Positions 27,134 to 38,667 of a stretch of 64,000 bases of DNA are shown here, piece after piece. Under the pieces are notes generated by a model, which did no database searches, was not told the origin of the DNA, and worked only from the letters and a program-made list of their open reading frames with translations. The position numbers were made by a program, and so were the translations under genes. Location of the stretch: NCBI GenBank assembly GCA_963796565.1, contig CAWCMA010000011.1:186001-250000 (forward strand), in the 5' to 3' direction. This DNA comes from JAKAVN01 sp963796565. Its GTDB lineage: Bacteria > Desulfobacterota > Binatia > Binatales > Binataceae. Position 1 is the stretch's first letter. Each line of letters starts with the position of its first letter.

Positions 27134-27159
27134 CGTAGTCCCCGCCTCCTGGTATTCGT

Positions 27160-27783
27160 CTACGCGGCGCGCGTGCGCCGGAGCTTCATCTGGTCGAGTT
27201 TCTTTATCATCCATTCGACGCGGTCGTTGCCCCAAAACAGCTCACCCGCGACGTTGAAGGTGGGCACGCCGAACACACCGTCACGCTCGGCTTCCGCGGC
27301 CGCGGCTCGGAGATCGCCCGCGCCGTCGCTATCCGCGTAGCGGCGAAAGCCCGCGGCATCGAGGCCAACTTCCGACATCACGGCCGCGAGCGCATCGAAG
27401 TCCTCTATATTGAGCTCGCGTTTGAAGAAGCGCTCGAACACGCGATCCGCATACGGCCGGAAATGCCCGTTGCGCTCCGCATACAACCCGCTCATCAGCG
27501 CGAGCCGCGAGTCGAAAATCTTTTGCGGGCCGCGGATGATGATACCGCGCTCGTTGGCGAAGCGGCGCACATCCATATAGAGGTAGCGCACTTTGTCCCA
27601 ATCGCGCTGAGCGCGCTGTTCGAGTTCCCCGCCATACGCCTCGCGCACCGCGAGTTCGAGCGGGATGAAGCGCAAACGCACGCGATGTGATTCTTCGAGC
27701 CGGTACGCCGGCTCCATCGCCAGGTACGTGAACGGGCTCTTGAAGTCGTAATAGAGCTTTATTGTCTCGGCAACGTCGGCCAT
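27160..27783 (-). CDS. DsbA-like 2-hydroxychromene-2-carboxylate isomerase family protein
   Basis: The ATG at 27783 (MADVAETIKLYYDFKSPFTY) follows GGTGG and gives 207 residues. It has a thioredoxin-like fold with SPFTYLA in place of a CxxC pair. The helical insert carries LMSGLYAERNGHFRPYADRV, and the C-terminal cis-Pro loop is GVFGVPTFNVAGELFWGNDR. This is the pattern of kappa-class GST and 2-hydroxychromene-2-carboxylate isomerases of aromatic degradation. No CxxC is present, so it is not a disulfide enzyme. It opens the minus-strand gene set and is divergent from glgE across 170 bases. Confidence 0.85.
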   Translation of the reverse strand: MADVAETIKLYYDFKSPFTYLAMEPAYRLEESHRVRLRFIPLELAVREAYGGELEQRAQRDWDKVRYLYMDVRRFANERGIIIRGPQKIFDSRLALMSGLYAERNGHFRPYADRVFERFFKRELNIEDFDALAAVMSEVGLDAAGFRRYADSDGAGDLRAAAAEAERDGVFGVPTFNVAGELFWGNDRVEWMIKKLDQMKLRRTRAA

Positions 27784-27953
27784 CGATACCACCCATCAAG
27801 TGGCTTAGCCTAAAAGCGCGCGGCGAAAAAGTGCGCCGAACCATCGGTGATCGGCCGCGCGCACGCAATCCCCGCTCGATTCGCCCGGCTCGGGATGCGA
27901 AGATAGTCGTTGGGCCGGTGGCAGTGTCAGGATGCTTTTCGAGGGAGCCCATA

Positions 27954-29969
27954 ATGGCAAAGAGGCGTTCCACCAATTCCAGCGCTATGTCACGCCCAGT
28001 GCAAACCGAGGCGGCCGCGGGGGCGCCGCCTCCGTCGCAATACCATGTTATCGAAACAATCACGCCGATGGTCGACTGCGGCCGCTATCCGGTCAAACGC
28101 GTGATGGGCGAACCATGTGTGGTCGAGGCCGACATTTTTCGCGACGGCGACCACGTGCTGCACGCGGTGATCAAATGGCGGTCCGGGGGCGAGACGCAAT
28201 TCTCCGAATCGCCGATGGTGCACGTGGACAACGATCGCTGGCGCGGAGAGTTCCCGCTCGATCGCAATGACCGCTATTGTTTCACGATCGAGGCGTGGAC
28301 CGATCTCTTCGCTTCGTGGGAGCGAGGCTTCAGGAAAAAGGCCGAAGCAGGGCGCGACGTCGCCTCTGACCTGCTCGAGGGAATCGCGTTCATCGAGTCC
28401 GGTGCGCGCCGCGCCCAAGGCCCGGACCGAACGGCGATCGACTCCGCGCTCGAGCGGTTGCGCGCGCTCGGCGAGCCGCGCGATGCGGTCGCGATTGTTT
28501 CGGACCAGCAGTTGCTCGACCTGATGGCGCGATGGGGCGAGCGTTGGAGCGCCACCGAGTATCGGCCGTTACTTGAGGTGACGGCCGACCGACCATTGGC
28601 GCGCTGCGGCGCCTGGTACGAGATGTTCCCGCGCTCGCAAGGGGACGTCCCGGGACGTGCCGCGACGCTGCGGGATGCGGAACGCCGGCTGCCCGCGATT
28701 CGCGACCTCGGATTCGACGTCGTTTACCTCGCCCCCATTCATCCGGTCGGCCATACGCATCGCAAGGGGCCCAACAACACGCTGACTCCGTTACCTGACA
28801 GTCCCGGCAGTCCGTGGGCGATCGGCAGCGAAGCCGGCGGCCATACGGCGATCGAGCCTGCGCTTGGCGGGCTTGATGATTTCGATCACTTCGTAGCGGC
28901 GGCCCGGCGCCTGAGGCTGGAGGTCGCGATCGATTTCGCGATCCAATGCTCGCCCGACCATCCGTGGGTGCGCGAGCATCCGGAATGGTTCCGGCATCGG
29001 CCCGACGGCTCAATCAAGTATGCGGAGAATCCGCCCAAGGAGTACCAGGACATCTATCCGCTCGACTTCGAGGGACCGGCGGCCGGAGCCTTGATGGAGG
29101 CGTGCAAGGAAGTGGTGCTGTTCTGGATCGGCCACGGCGTGCGGATTTTCCGGGTCGACAACCCGCATACCAAGCCGGTGGCGTTCTGGCGCTGGCTTAT
29201 CGGAGAAGTGCGGGAGCGTCATCCGGACACCATCTTCCTGGCGGAAGCGTTCACGCGGCCCAAAGTAATGAAGGCGCTGGCCAAGGCGGGCTTTACCCAG
29301 TCGTATACTTATTTTACCTGGCGCCACACGAAAGCCGAACTGACTGAGTATCTGACCGAATTGAGCGAACCGCCAACGAGCGATTTCTTTCGGCCAAATT
29401 TCTTTACCAACACGCCGGACATCCTGAGCCCGATTTTGCAGCGCTACGGGCGTCCGGCGTTCAAGATGCGGCTGGTGCTGGCGGCGACTCTGTCGCCGTC
29501 CTACGGCATATACAGCGGCTACGAATTGTGTGAGAACCAAGCCGTCCCCGGCACCGAGGATTATCTGAATTCCGAGAAGTACGAAATTCGCACGCGCGAC
29601 TGGCACGCTCCCGGCAATATCAACGAGTTTGTCGCACGCATCAATGCGATCCGGCGCGACAATCCCTGCCTCGGCATACTGACCAACCTGCGCTTCCTGG
29701 AGACCGACAGCGACGAGATCCTCTTCTACGCCAAGGCCACGCCCGACGGCGGCAATGTTATCCTGGTCGCGGTCAATCTCGACCCCGCCCAGCCGCATTA
29801 CTGCACCGCCGTCGTGCCGCCCGATATCGTGGGCGTCGCGGCGGGAGAGAGTTATGGGGTGACGGATCTGGTGACGGGTTCGTCGTGGACCTGGGGCGAA
29901 CGCAACTACGTGCGGCTTGATCCGGCGATCGAGCCGGCCCACATCCTGCTGGTCACGAGACACACATGA
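27954..29969 (+). CDS. glgE: Alpha-1,4-glucan:maltose-1-phosphate maltosyltransferase
   Basis: The ATG at 27954 follows GAGGGAG and gives 671 residues, typical of GlgE. The open frame to 27762 is not coding-like. The N-terminal beta domain includes PVKRVMGEPCVVEADIFRDG. The barrel carries the nucleophile Asp in RIFRVDNPHTKPVAFW, the acid Glu in FLAEAFTRPKVM and the third Asp in FFTNTPDILSP. It extends alpha-1,4-glucan with maltose-1-phosphate. The stop overlaps the start of treS-mak as ATGA. The next genes make its substrate and branch its product. Confidence 0.97.
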   Translation: MAKRRSTNSSAMSRPVQTEAAAGAPPPSQYHVIETITPMVDCGRYPVKRVMGEPCVVEADIFRDGDHVLHAVIKWRSGGETQFSESPMVHVDNDRWRGEFPLDRNDRYCFTIEAWTDLFASWERGFRKKAEAGRDVASDLLEGIAFIESGARRAQGPDRTAIDSALERLRALGEPRDAVAIVSDQQLLDLMARWGERWSATEYRPLLEVTADRPLARCGAWYEMFPRSQGDVPGRAATLRDAERRLPAIRDLGFDVVYLAPIHPVGHTHRKGPNNTLTPLPDSPGSPWAIGSEAGGHTAIEPALGGLDDFDHFVAAARRLRLEVAIDFAIQCSPDHPWVREHPEWFRHRPDGSIKYAENPPKEYQDIYPLDFEGPAAGALMEACKEVVLFWIGHGVRIFRVDNPHTKPVAFWRWLIGEVRERHPDTIFLAEAFTRPKVMKALAKAGFTQSYTYFTWRHTKAELTEYLTELSEPPTSDFFRPNFFTNTPDILSPILQRYGRPAFKMRLVLAATLSPSYGIYSGYELCENQAVPGTEDYLNSEKYEIRTRDWHAPGNINEFVARINAIRRDNPCLGILTNLRFLETDSDEILFYAKATPDGGNVILVAVNLDPAQPHYCTAVVPPDIVGVAAGESYGVTDLVTGSSWTWGERNYVRLDPAIEPAHILLVTRHT

Positions 29970-32900
29970 AGAAGAACGGCAACAACAGCGCGCTGCCCAA
30001 CGATCCCCTGTGGTACAAGGACGCGATCTTTTACGAGCTGCGCGTGCGCTCGTTCTATGACAGCAATGGCGACGGGGTGGGGGACTTTCCGGGCCTGACG
30101 CGCAAGCTCGACTATTTGCGCGACCTCGGTATCACCACGATCTGGCTGCTCCCCTTCTATCCGTCGCCGATGCGTGATGACGGGTACGACATCTCCGACT
30201 ACACGGGCGTGCATCCCGACTGCGGCACGCTGGGCGATTTCAAAGCTTTCCTGCGCGCGGCGCACGAGCGGGGACTGCGCGTAGTGACCGAGTTGGTGCT
30301 CAACCATACCTCGGACCAGCATCCGTGGTTCCAGCGCGCGCGCCGCTCCCCGCCGGGCAGCCCCTATCGCGACTTTTACGTCTGGAGCGATACGCCCGAG
30401 CGCTACAAGGAAGCGCGGGTCATCTTCAAAGACTTCGAGCTGTCGAACTGGACCTGGGATCCGGTGGCCAAGGCGTATTATTGGCATCGCTTCTATTCGC
30501 ATCAGCCGGATCTCAACTACGACAATCCGGCGCTCAAGCGCGCGGCCTTTCGTGCGGTGCACTTCTGGTTCGGGATGGGAGTCGACGGCCTGCGGCTCGA
30601 TGCGGTGCCGTACCTGTTCGAGCGCGATGGCACGACTTGCGAGAACCTGCCCGAGACCCACGCCTTTCTGCGCGAGTTGCGCCGCCACGTGGACGCGAAC
30701 TTTACCAACCGGATGCTGCTGGCCGAGGCCAACCAGTGGCCCGAGGACGCGGTCACCTATCTCGAAGGCGGCAAGGAATGCCACATGGCGTTCCATTTTC
30801 CGATAATGCCGCGGATGTACATGGCGGTGCGGATGGAGGATCGCTTTCCGCTGACCGACATCTGGGCACAGACGCCGCCGATCGAGGAGTCCTGCCAATG
30901 GGCGATCTTTCTGCGCAATCACGACGAGCTGACACTCGAGATGGTGACTGAGGAGGAGCGCGACTTCATGTACCGCGCGTATGCGCGCGAGTCGCGGATG
31001 CGGGTCAACCTCGGCATCCGCCGCCGGCTGGCGCCGTTGCTCGGTAACAATCGCCGCGCGATGGAACTCATGAACGGCCTGTTGCTGTCGCTGCCCGGTA
31101 CTCCGGTCATCTACTACGGGGACGAGATCGGGATGGGCGACAACATCTATCTCGGCGATCGCGACGGCGTGCGCACGCCGATGCAGTGGAGCGGCGATCG
31201 CAACGCGGGCTTTTCGGCGACCGATCCGCAGCGGCTCATCCTGCCGGTGATTATCGATCACGAGTACCACTACCAGACCGTCAACGTGGAGAACCAGGAA
31301 CACAACGTCCACTCGATGCTGTGGTGGATGCGCCGGGTGATCGCGCTGCGCAAGCAGTTTAAAGCCTTCGGACGCGGCACGGTCGAGTTTCTCAGCCCCG
31401 AAAATCCGCACGTGCTGGCCTTCCTGCGCATCTACCAGGACGAGCGCATCCTGGTAGTCGCCAATCTTTCGCGGTTCGTGCAGTATGTCGAACTCGACCT
31501 CGCGCGCTTCAAGGGGATGGTGCCGGTAGAGCTGTTCGGCCGTACTAAGTTTCCCGCGATCTCTGAAAAGCCCTATCTGCTCACGCTCGGGCCGCATCTG
31601 TTCGATTGGTTCTCGATCAGACCGCCGCTCCATACCCCGGTCGCGGTTGAGGGCGTGCGCAACGAGGTCGCGCGCATCGAAAGTCCGGCCGGATGGGAAG
31701 GCTTCATGCGCGGCGAGGGCTGGGAGATGCTGGCCAAGGCGATGCCGGATTTCCTGCCGCGATGCCGATGGTTCCGCAGCAAAGCGCGCTCGATAAAGGC
31801 GGTCAGGATTGCCGACACGATGGCGCTGGTTGAGGGCCCCGGCGGAGCGCATCTGGTGCTGGCCAACGTCGAGTACACCAACGCCGAGCCCGAGACCTAC
31901 GTAATCCCGCTGGCTCTGGGAACCGACGGTGGTGCGCCGACCGAGGAACATCCGGAGTTGACCGTCGCGCACCTGCGGCTCAATGGCGCCCGCAATGTGG
32001 TCGAAGGGCGGCTGTTCGAGGCCTCGGCCGACCCGCGCTTTGACGAAGCGCTGCTCGAAATGGTCGAGCGGCGGCGTCGCGTGCGCGGCCAGCGCGGCGA
32101 GCTTATTGCGACGGCCGTGCCGGCGTGGCGCGGGTTGCGAGGCGACCGCGAAAGCCCGTGCGAGCCACGCGCACTCAAGGCCGAGCAGAGCAATTCCTCG
32201 GTGATCTATGGCGACCGTTTGATCCTGAAGCTCTTTCGCATGCTTGAGCCCGGTATCAATCCCGACCTCGAGATCGGCCGCATGTTCGACGCGCATGCGC
32301 ACTTCGCCCACACGCCGCCGCTCGCGGGATGGCTCGAGTACCAGGTCGGACGCGACGAGCCGAGCACGGTCGGCTTGCTCCACGGCTTCATTCCCAACCA
32401 GGGCGATGCCTGGACGCATACACAGGGCGAGCTCAGCCAGTATTTCGAGCGCGCGTTGACCTTTAAGGGCCGCACGGTCGAGCTGCCGGCCAAGCCACTG
32501 GTAAGCCTGGTTGCAGAGGATCGACCGGGGCCGATGGTGACGGAGGCTATCGGAGCGTTTCTGGAAACCGCGGGGCTCCTGGGCCAGCGCACCGCCGAGC
32601 TGCATGTCGCGATGGCCGCGGCCATCGATGATCCGGCCTTTGCCCCCGAGCTCTACTCGCCGCTGTATCAGCGCTCGGAGTACCAGTCGATGCGCAATCT
32701 GGCGGGCCAGGTTCTTCGCCTGCTGCGTGCGCGTCTGCCCTTGCTGCCGGAGACCGAACGGGCGAAGGCGAGCGGCCTGCTCGCGAACCCGGAGGTCGTG
32801 ACCGCGCGCTTTCAGGAGTATTTGCGGCGCAGATTCACCGTCACGCGCATTCGCACCCACGGCGACTTACATCTCGGACAAGTGCTACACACCGGGAAGG

Positions 32901-33316
32901 ACTTCGCCATAATCGACTTCGAGGGTGAGCCGGCGCGTCCTCTGAGCGAACGGCGGCGCAAGCGCTCAGCGCTGCGCGACGTGTCGGGGATGCTGCGCTC
33001 GTTTCATTACGCGGTGATGGGTTCGATGCTTGAACATCTGCGGACCGGCACGCTGAGTCCCAGCATGCTCGAAACGTTGAGGCCGTGGGCGCGGCTGTGG
33101 CAAGTATGGGCCTCGTGGGCTTATCTAAAGGAATACTTGAAGACAGCGGAAGGGGCGGATTTCGTCCCCGGCGATCGCGAAGAGCTGAGAATTCTGCTCG
33201 ACGCCTTTTTGCTCGACAAGGCGATCTACGAGCTGAGCTACGAACTGAACAACCGCCCCGACTGGCTGACTATTCCGCTGCAGGGCATCAGTCAGATTCT
33301 TAGTGGGACAGTCTAG
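29966..33316 (+). CDS. treS: Trehalose synthase fused to maltokinase
   Basis: This 1116-residue fusion has two enzymes. Residues 1 to about 560 are a GH13 trehalose synthase: nucleophile Asp in GLRLDAVPYLFERDGT, Glu in LLAEANQWPED, and Asp in LRNHDELTLEMV. Residues about 590-1116 are a maltokinase with a kinase-like fold: HGDLHLGQVLHTGKDFAIID, then FEGEP and RDVSGMLRSF. It turns trehalose into maltose and phosphorylates it to maltose-1-phosphate for GlgE. The TreS-Mak fusion is known in other bacteria, including pseudomonads. It overlaps glgE by 4 bases, and glgB begins 28 bases after its stop. Confidence 0.97.
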   Translation: MKKNGNNSALPNDPLWYKDAIFYELRVRSFYDSNGDGVGDFPGLTRKLDYLRDLGITTIWLLPFYPSPMRDDGYDISDYTGVHPDCGTLGDFKAFLRAAHERGLRVVTELVLNHTSDQHPWFQRARRSPPGSPYRDFYVWSDTPERYKEARVIFKDFELSNWTWDPVAKAYYWHRFYSHQPDLNYDNPALKRAAFRAVHFWFGMGVDGLRLDAVPYLFERDGTTCENLPETHAFLRELRRHVDANFTNRMLLAEANQWPEDAVTYLEGGKECHMAFHFPIMPRMYMAVRMEDRFPLTDIWAQTPPIEESCQWAIFLRNHDELTLEMVTEEERDFMYRAYARESRMRVNLGIRRRLAPLLGNNRRAMELMNGLLLSLPGTPVIYYGDEIGMGDNIYLGDRDGVRTPMQWSGDRNAGFSATDPQRLILPVIIDHEYHYQTVNVENQEHNVHSMLWWMRRVIALRKQFKAFGRGTVEFLSPENPHVLAFLRIYQDERILVVANLSRFVQYVELDLARFKGMVPVELFGRTKFPAISEKPYLLTLGPHLFDWFSIRPPLHTPVAVEGVRNEVARIESPAGWEGFMRGEGWEMLAKAMPDFLPRCRWFRSKARSIKAVRIADTMALVEGPGGAHLVLANVEYTNAEPETYVIPLALGTDGGAPTEEHPELTVAHLRLNGARNVVEGRLFEASADPRFDEALLEMVERRRRVRGQRGELIATAVPAWRGLRGDRESPCEPRALKAEQSNSSVIYGDRLILKLFRMLEPGINPDLEIGRMFDAHAHFAHTPPLAGWLEYQVGRDEPSTVGLLHGFIPNQGDAWTHTQGELSQYFERALTFKGRTVELPAKPLVSLVAEDRPGPMVTEAIGAFLETAGLLGQRTAELHVAMAAAIDDPAFAPELYSPLYQRSEYQSMRNLAGQVLRLLRARLPLLPETERAKASGLLANPEVVTARFQEYLRRRFTVTRIRTHGDLHLGQVLHTGKDFAIIDFEGEPARPLSERRRKRSALRDVSGMLRSFHYAVMGSMLEHLRTGTLSPSMLETLRPWARLWQVWASWAYLKEYLKTAEGADFVPGDREELRILLDAFLLDKAIYELSYELNNRPDWLTIPLQGISQILSGTV

Positions 33317-33344
33317 CAGGGGGTGGAAGAGGAAAGGGATTTCG

Positions 33345-35561
<2,217 letters not shown>

Positions 35562-35668
35562 AAACCTTCGCCGGTTCCTTGCAAACCGGTTGGGAGCGGC
35601 TATGATGCGCGCTGTATGATGCTCGGCTTAGGATGGCCGGCTGGCGCTTCCAGGGAGGGAGCCGCGCG

Positions 35669-36235
35669 ATGAAGACTGTCGAAGAAACGCTCGTTGAACT
35701 TCTCGACCGCGAAGAGATTCGCGACCTGCCGGTGCGCTACTGCGATTGCGTGTGGCGAGGCGACGTGGCTGGAATTGTCGAACTGTTCGCCGCCGACGGA
35801 TCGTTCATCGTGAAAACCCCGAATGGTGAAACCGTCCACAAGGGACGCGAGGCCCTGCTCAAGACTTATACCGAGGGACTGCGCGACCTGAAGCCGCGTC
35901 CTTACATTCACAACCACGTGGTCGAACTGGGCTTCTATGGCCGCGCGACCGGGCGCTGCTACCTCGATCTGCGCAGCGAAAAACGCAACATGGAATGGAT
36001 CGGATCCGGCCACTATCTCGACGAGTACGTGAAGGTGGGCGACCACTGGAAATTCTCGTCGCGCTACTTCACCGCCCTCCATTTCGATCCCGCTACCGCC
36101 GCCACGGCGAGCGCTCCCGCCAAAGCCGCCGCCCGTGCGAAGCCTGCCCGTAAAGCGGCCGCCAAACCGAAGCCCGCCAAGGCCAAGGCGGTGGTGCGCA
36201 AGAAAGCCGCACCGGCCAGGCGCAAGTCCAGGTAA
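35669..36235 (+). CDS. SnoaL/NTF2-like protein with a Lys/Ala/Pro-rich basic tail
   Basis: The ATG at 35669 follows AGGGAGGGAG and gives 188 residues. Residues 1 to about 140 match SnoaL-like NTF2-fold proteins: VEETLVELLDREEIRDLPVR, FAADGSFIVKTPNGE and WKFSSRYFTALHFD. The last 47 residues switch to repeats of Ala, Lys, Pro and Arg with almost no other residue types (APAKAAARAKPARKAAAKPK and onward). The tail resembles those of histone H1-like or nucleic-acid-binding proteins. The function of the combination is unknown. It stands alone, about 107 bases after glgB. Confidence 0.8.
   Translation: MKTVEETLVELLDREEIRDLPVRYCDCVWRGDVAGIVELFAADGSFIVKTPNGETVHKGREALLKTYTEGLRDLKPRPYIHNHVVELGFYGRATGRCYLDLRSEKRNMEWIGSGHYLDEYVKVGDHWKFSSRYFTALHFDPATAATASAPAKAAARAKPARKAAAKPKPAKAKAVVRKKAAPARRKSR
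36094..36232 (+). repeat. Low-complexity Lys/Ala/Pro-coding repeat
   Basis: This stretch encodes the basic tail of the SnoaL-like protein. Short units such as GCCAAG, AAGCCC and GCCCGC recur irregularly, giving AAK, KPA and AKA steps. It is a candidate site of length variation between strains by slippage. Confidence 0.6.
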
Positions 36236-36344
36236 GTCCAGACTGACAAGCTCAGATTGCCGACAAGCCCAGGCGCTGACGAGGCCGCCGTTCACGCACT
36301 ATGCGCCGGGAGCGAGCGCCGGCGCCGTCGCACCTCGTTGAGTA

Positions 36345-37325
36345 TCAGGGCGGTTGTGAGATCCCGGCCCGAAGTGACTGCGCGTCGCGCAGACTGTCTT
36401 CGGTCTCGCGCAAGAGATCGGCGAACACTTCGGCGGCGGGCCTGATGCCGTCGATCAGGCCGGCACCCTGGCCGGTCGGCATGAAAGTGCGATCGGGGTC
36501 GGCTGTCTGGCCCGCGCGTCCGGAAAAACCCATCACGCCGTTGCGATACGATATCCGCACCTGTTCCGGAAATGGCTTGATCTTCGCCGGCTCGCGTTCC
36601 CACTCGAGCGCGTAGCTGGTGCGAATCACGCGGCACGGCTTGCCCGTGTAACAGCGCGTGCGCAACGTGGAATCGTCGCGCGCGTGAACGATCGCGTCGC
36701 GATAGACCGAGGCCGCCTGCGCCTCGGGAGTCGCGATGAAGCGGGTACCGATGACCACGCCCTTCGCGCCGAGCGTCAGTGCGGCCGCGACCTGGCTGCC
36801 ATGCGCGATACCGCCGGCCGCGAGCACCGGCAGCTTGACCGCGCGAATCATCTGCGGCACCAGCGACATCATTCCGATCTCGCCGGTGTGGCCGCCGGCT
36901 TCGGAGCCCTGCGCAACGACCACGTCGGCGCCGGCCTGCTCGGCCTTCTCGCCGTGATGCACTTTGCCGCACATGACGACCACTTTCATGCCGTGCTCGT
37001 GCATGGTCCGGATGAACTCGGCGGGGACGGCCAGGCCGGCGACGAAAATTTTCACCTGCTCCTCGATCAGGACCGGCATGTGGGGCCGGATCATGTCGGG
37101 AATTGGCGCCAGCAGGTCGACCGCGAACGGCTTGTCGGTAAGCTCGCGCGTATGGCGTATTTCCTCGCGCAACTCAGCGGGCGAGCATCCAGCCGCGCCG
37201 ATAACGCCGAGGCCGCCAGCGTTGGAGACCGCGGCGACCAGCCGATGCATCGCCACGCCGCCCATCCCGGCTAGCAGAATTGGGTATTCGATACCGAAAT
37301 AATCGCAGATCGAAGTGTGTAGCAC
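36345..37325 (-). CDS. Nitronate monooxygenase family (NPD) flavoprotein
   Basis: This 326-residue TIM-barrel flavoprotein begins with GTG (LHTSICDYFGIEYPILLAGM). The GAGGA upstream supports that start. Family motifs are VVVAQGSEAGGHTGEIG (FMN phosphate binding with a candidate catalytic His) and AAGGIAHGSQVAAALTLGAK. It probably oxidises nitronates or a related carbanion substrate using FMN and O2. Some members are instead enoyl reductases (FabK). It lies 20 bases downstream of an LLM oxidoreductase on the same strand, so the two are likely co-transcribed. Confidence 0.88.
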   Translation of the reverse strand: MLHTSICDYFGIEYPILLAGMGGVAMHRLVAAVSNAGGLGVIGAAGCSPAELREEIRHTRELTDKPFAVDLLAPIPDMIRPHMPVLIEEQVKIFVAGLAVPAEFIRTMHEHGMKVVVMCGKVHHGEKAEQAGADVVVAQGSEAGGHTGEIGMMSLVPQMIRAVKLPVLAAGGIAHGSQVAAALTLGAKGVVIGTRFIATPEAQAASVYRDAIVHARDDSTLRTRCYTGKPCRVIRTSYALEWEREPAKIKPFPEQVRISYRNGVMGFSGRAGQTADPDRTFMPTGQGAGLIDGIRPAAEVFADLLRETEDSLRDAQSLRAGISQPP

Positions 37326-37346
37326 GGCGTCAGTCCTCTATTGCCG

Positions 37347-38429
37347 CTATTTCAGCAGCGGGAAAACCATTTCCGCGAAATCCCGGTAGACCTTGCGCTC
37401 GCGATCCATCGGAGGCCACAGCACGGTCTCACGCATGCCCGCTTTTTCGCTGGCGCGGATTTGCTCCGCGATCTCTTCGGGCCGACCCACCAGGCAGCCT
37501 GCGCTTATTGCCTCGGGCGTCACGAAGCGCCGCTCCTCGGGCTGCATGTAGACCAGGTGCCCCTCGTGGATCTGCCGGAAGCGCGCATTCTCGGGCAGGC
37601 TGAAATTTCTGACCCGCTTCAGGTAGTCCTCCCAGACATTGGCGAAGTGCGGCGGTATCAGTTCGTCCTTTTCGCCGAGGTCCTTCCAGATTTCGTAGAA
37701 GAAATGCAGCTCGCACATCACCCATGATCCGGTTTCGTCGATCACGCGGTCATCGGTAAGCTTTTCGCCCGGGCGCAGCACGCATCCGGTCGTGATAAAG
37801 GCGGTATGGAAGTCCGGCGGCAGTTTGCGTCCTGCCTGCGCCGCTCCCTGGTTGATCTTGTCGAGCTTATGACTGGTCACCTGCGGCTGGCCGCCAACGG
37901 TGATCCATCCGTCGGCGTACACACCCGTGGCTTCGAGTGCCTTGGGTCCGTTGGCCGCGGCGTAGATCGGAATCCGCTGCTCCAGGTTGATGAAGTGGCG
38001 GTCGAGATGGAGGAACTTTATTTCGCGAGTTTTGCCCCGATACTCGTAATCCACGGCTTTGCCGTCGAGCAGGGCGCGGACCACGCGCAGGTATTCGCGA
38101 AACTCGCTGGTCCGCATCGGATCCTGCCCCATAACACGCATCGCGGTGTGGCCGGTGCCGATTCCGAGAAACACCCGCCCGGGTGCGATCTGATTGATGC
38201 TCGCGATGGAATGCGCGGTCACCGGGGCCAGGCGCGTACCGGTGATTGCGACGCCGGTGCCGATTTTTATCCGCCTGGTGTTCGCCGCCGCCAGCGCCAT
38301 CGTCGCGTAGCAGTCCGACCAAATCATCTGCGAATCGCCTACCCAGGCGCGGTCAAAGCCGAGTTCTTCGACATAGCGAATCACGTCCCAGTTTCCGATA
38401 TGAGTGCTTACGCCGATTCCAAATTCCAT
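37347..38429 (-). CDS. LLM-class flavin (F420-type) oxidoreductase, copy 1
   Basis: The ATG at 38429 follows GGAGGTCGCG and gives 360 residues. It is a luciferase-like barrel: MEFGIGVSTHIGNWDVIRYV, then VGDSQMIWSDCYATMALAAA, IKIGTGVAITGTRLAPVTAH and IAPGRVFLGIGTGHTAMRVM. This fits F420-dependent methylene-H4MPT reductase-like or FMN monooxygenase members; the cofactor cannot be decided from sequence. It is clearly related to the second copy at 40842-41909. It is divergent from the acyl-CoA dehydrogenase-SDR pair across 238 bases. Confidence 0.88.
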   Translation of the reverse strand: MEFGIGVSTHIGNWDVIRYVEELGFDRAWVGDSQMIWSDCYATMALAAANTRRIKIGTGVAITGTRLAPVTAHSIASINQIAPGRVFLGIGTGHTAMRVMGQDPMRTSEFREYLRVVRALLDGKAVDYEYRGKTREIKFLHLDRHFINLEQRIPIYAAANGPKALEATGVYADGWITVGGQPQVTSHKLDKINQGAAQAGRKLPPDFHTAFITTGCVLRPGEKLTDDRVIDETGSWVMCELHFFYEIWKDLGEKDELIPPHFANVWEDYLKRVRNFSLPENARFRQIHEGHLVYMQPEERRFVTPEAISAGCLVGRPEEIAEQIRASEKAGMRETVLWPPMDRERKVYRDFAEMVFPLLK

Positions 38430-38667
38430 CGCGACCTCCGATTTGTGCGGCCCCAGTGCGCCGCGTCCAGAACTAACACACGAGTAACAAAAGAGGGACT
38501 CGCTCGTCGAACATGGCGTGGTGCCCAACCCTTGAGAAAGACGACGGCCTGAGGCAGTCTCGCAATCAGTAGTGCGAGCGGCGTATTGGAGATGGGCGGA
38601 AGGCGCGGAGTGACGCGACTCGCCCCGGAACGCGCCGCCAGCCAACCATTTCCATGGAGGAGTAATC

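Noticed and set aside
29906..32860. 984-codon open frame antisense to treS-mak
   Set aside because: It mirrors the codon pattern of a clear GH13-maltokinase gene on the other strand; the predicted protein is rich in Arg and His, with no domain pattern. High GC makes such long shadows common here.
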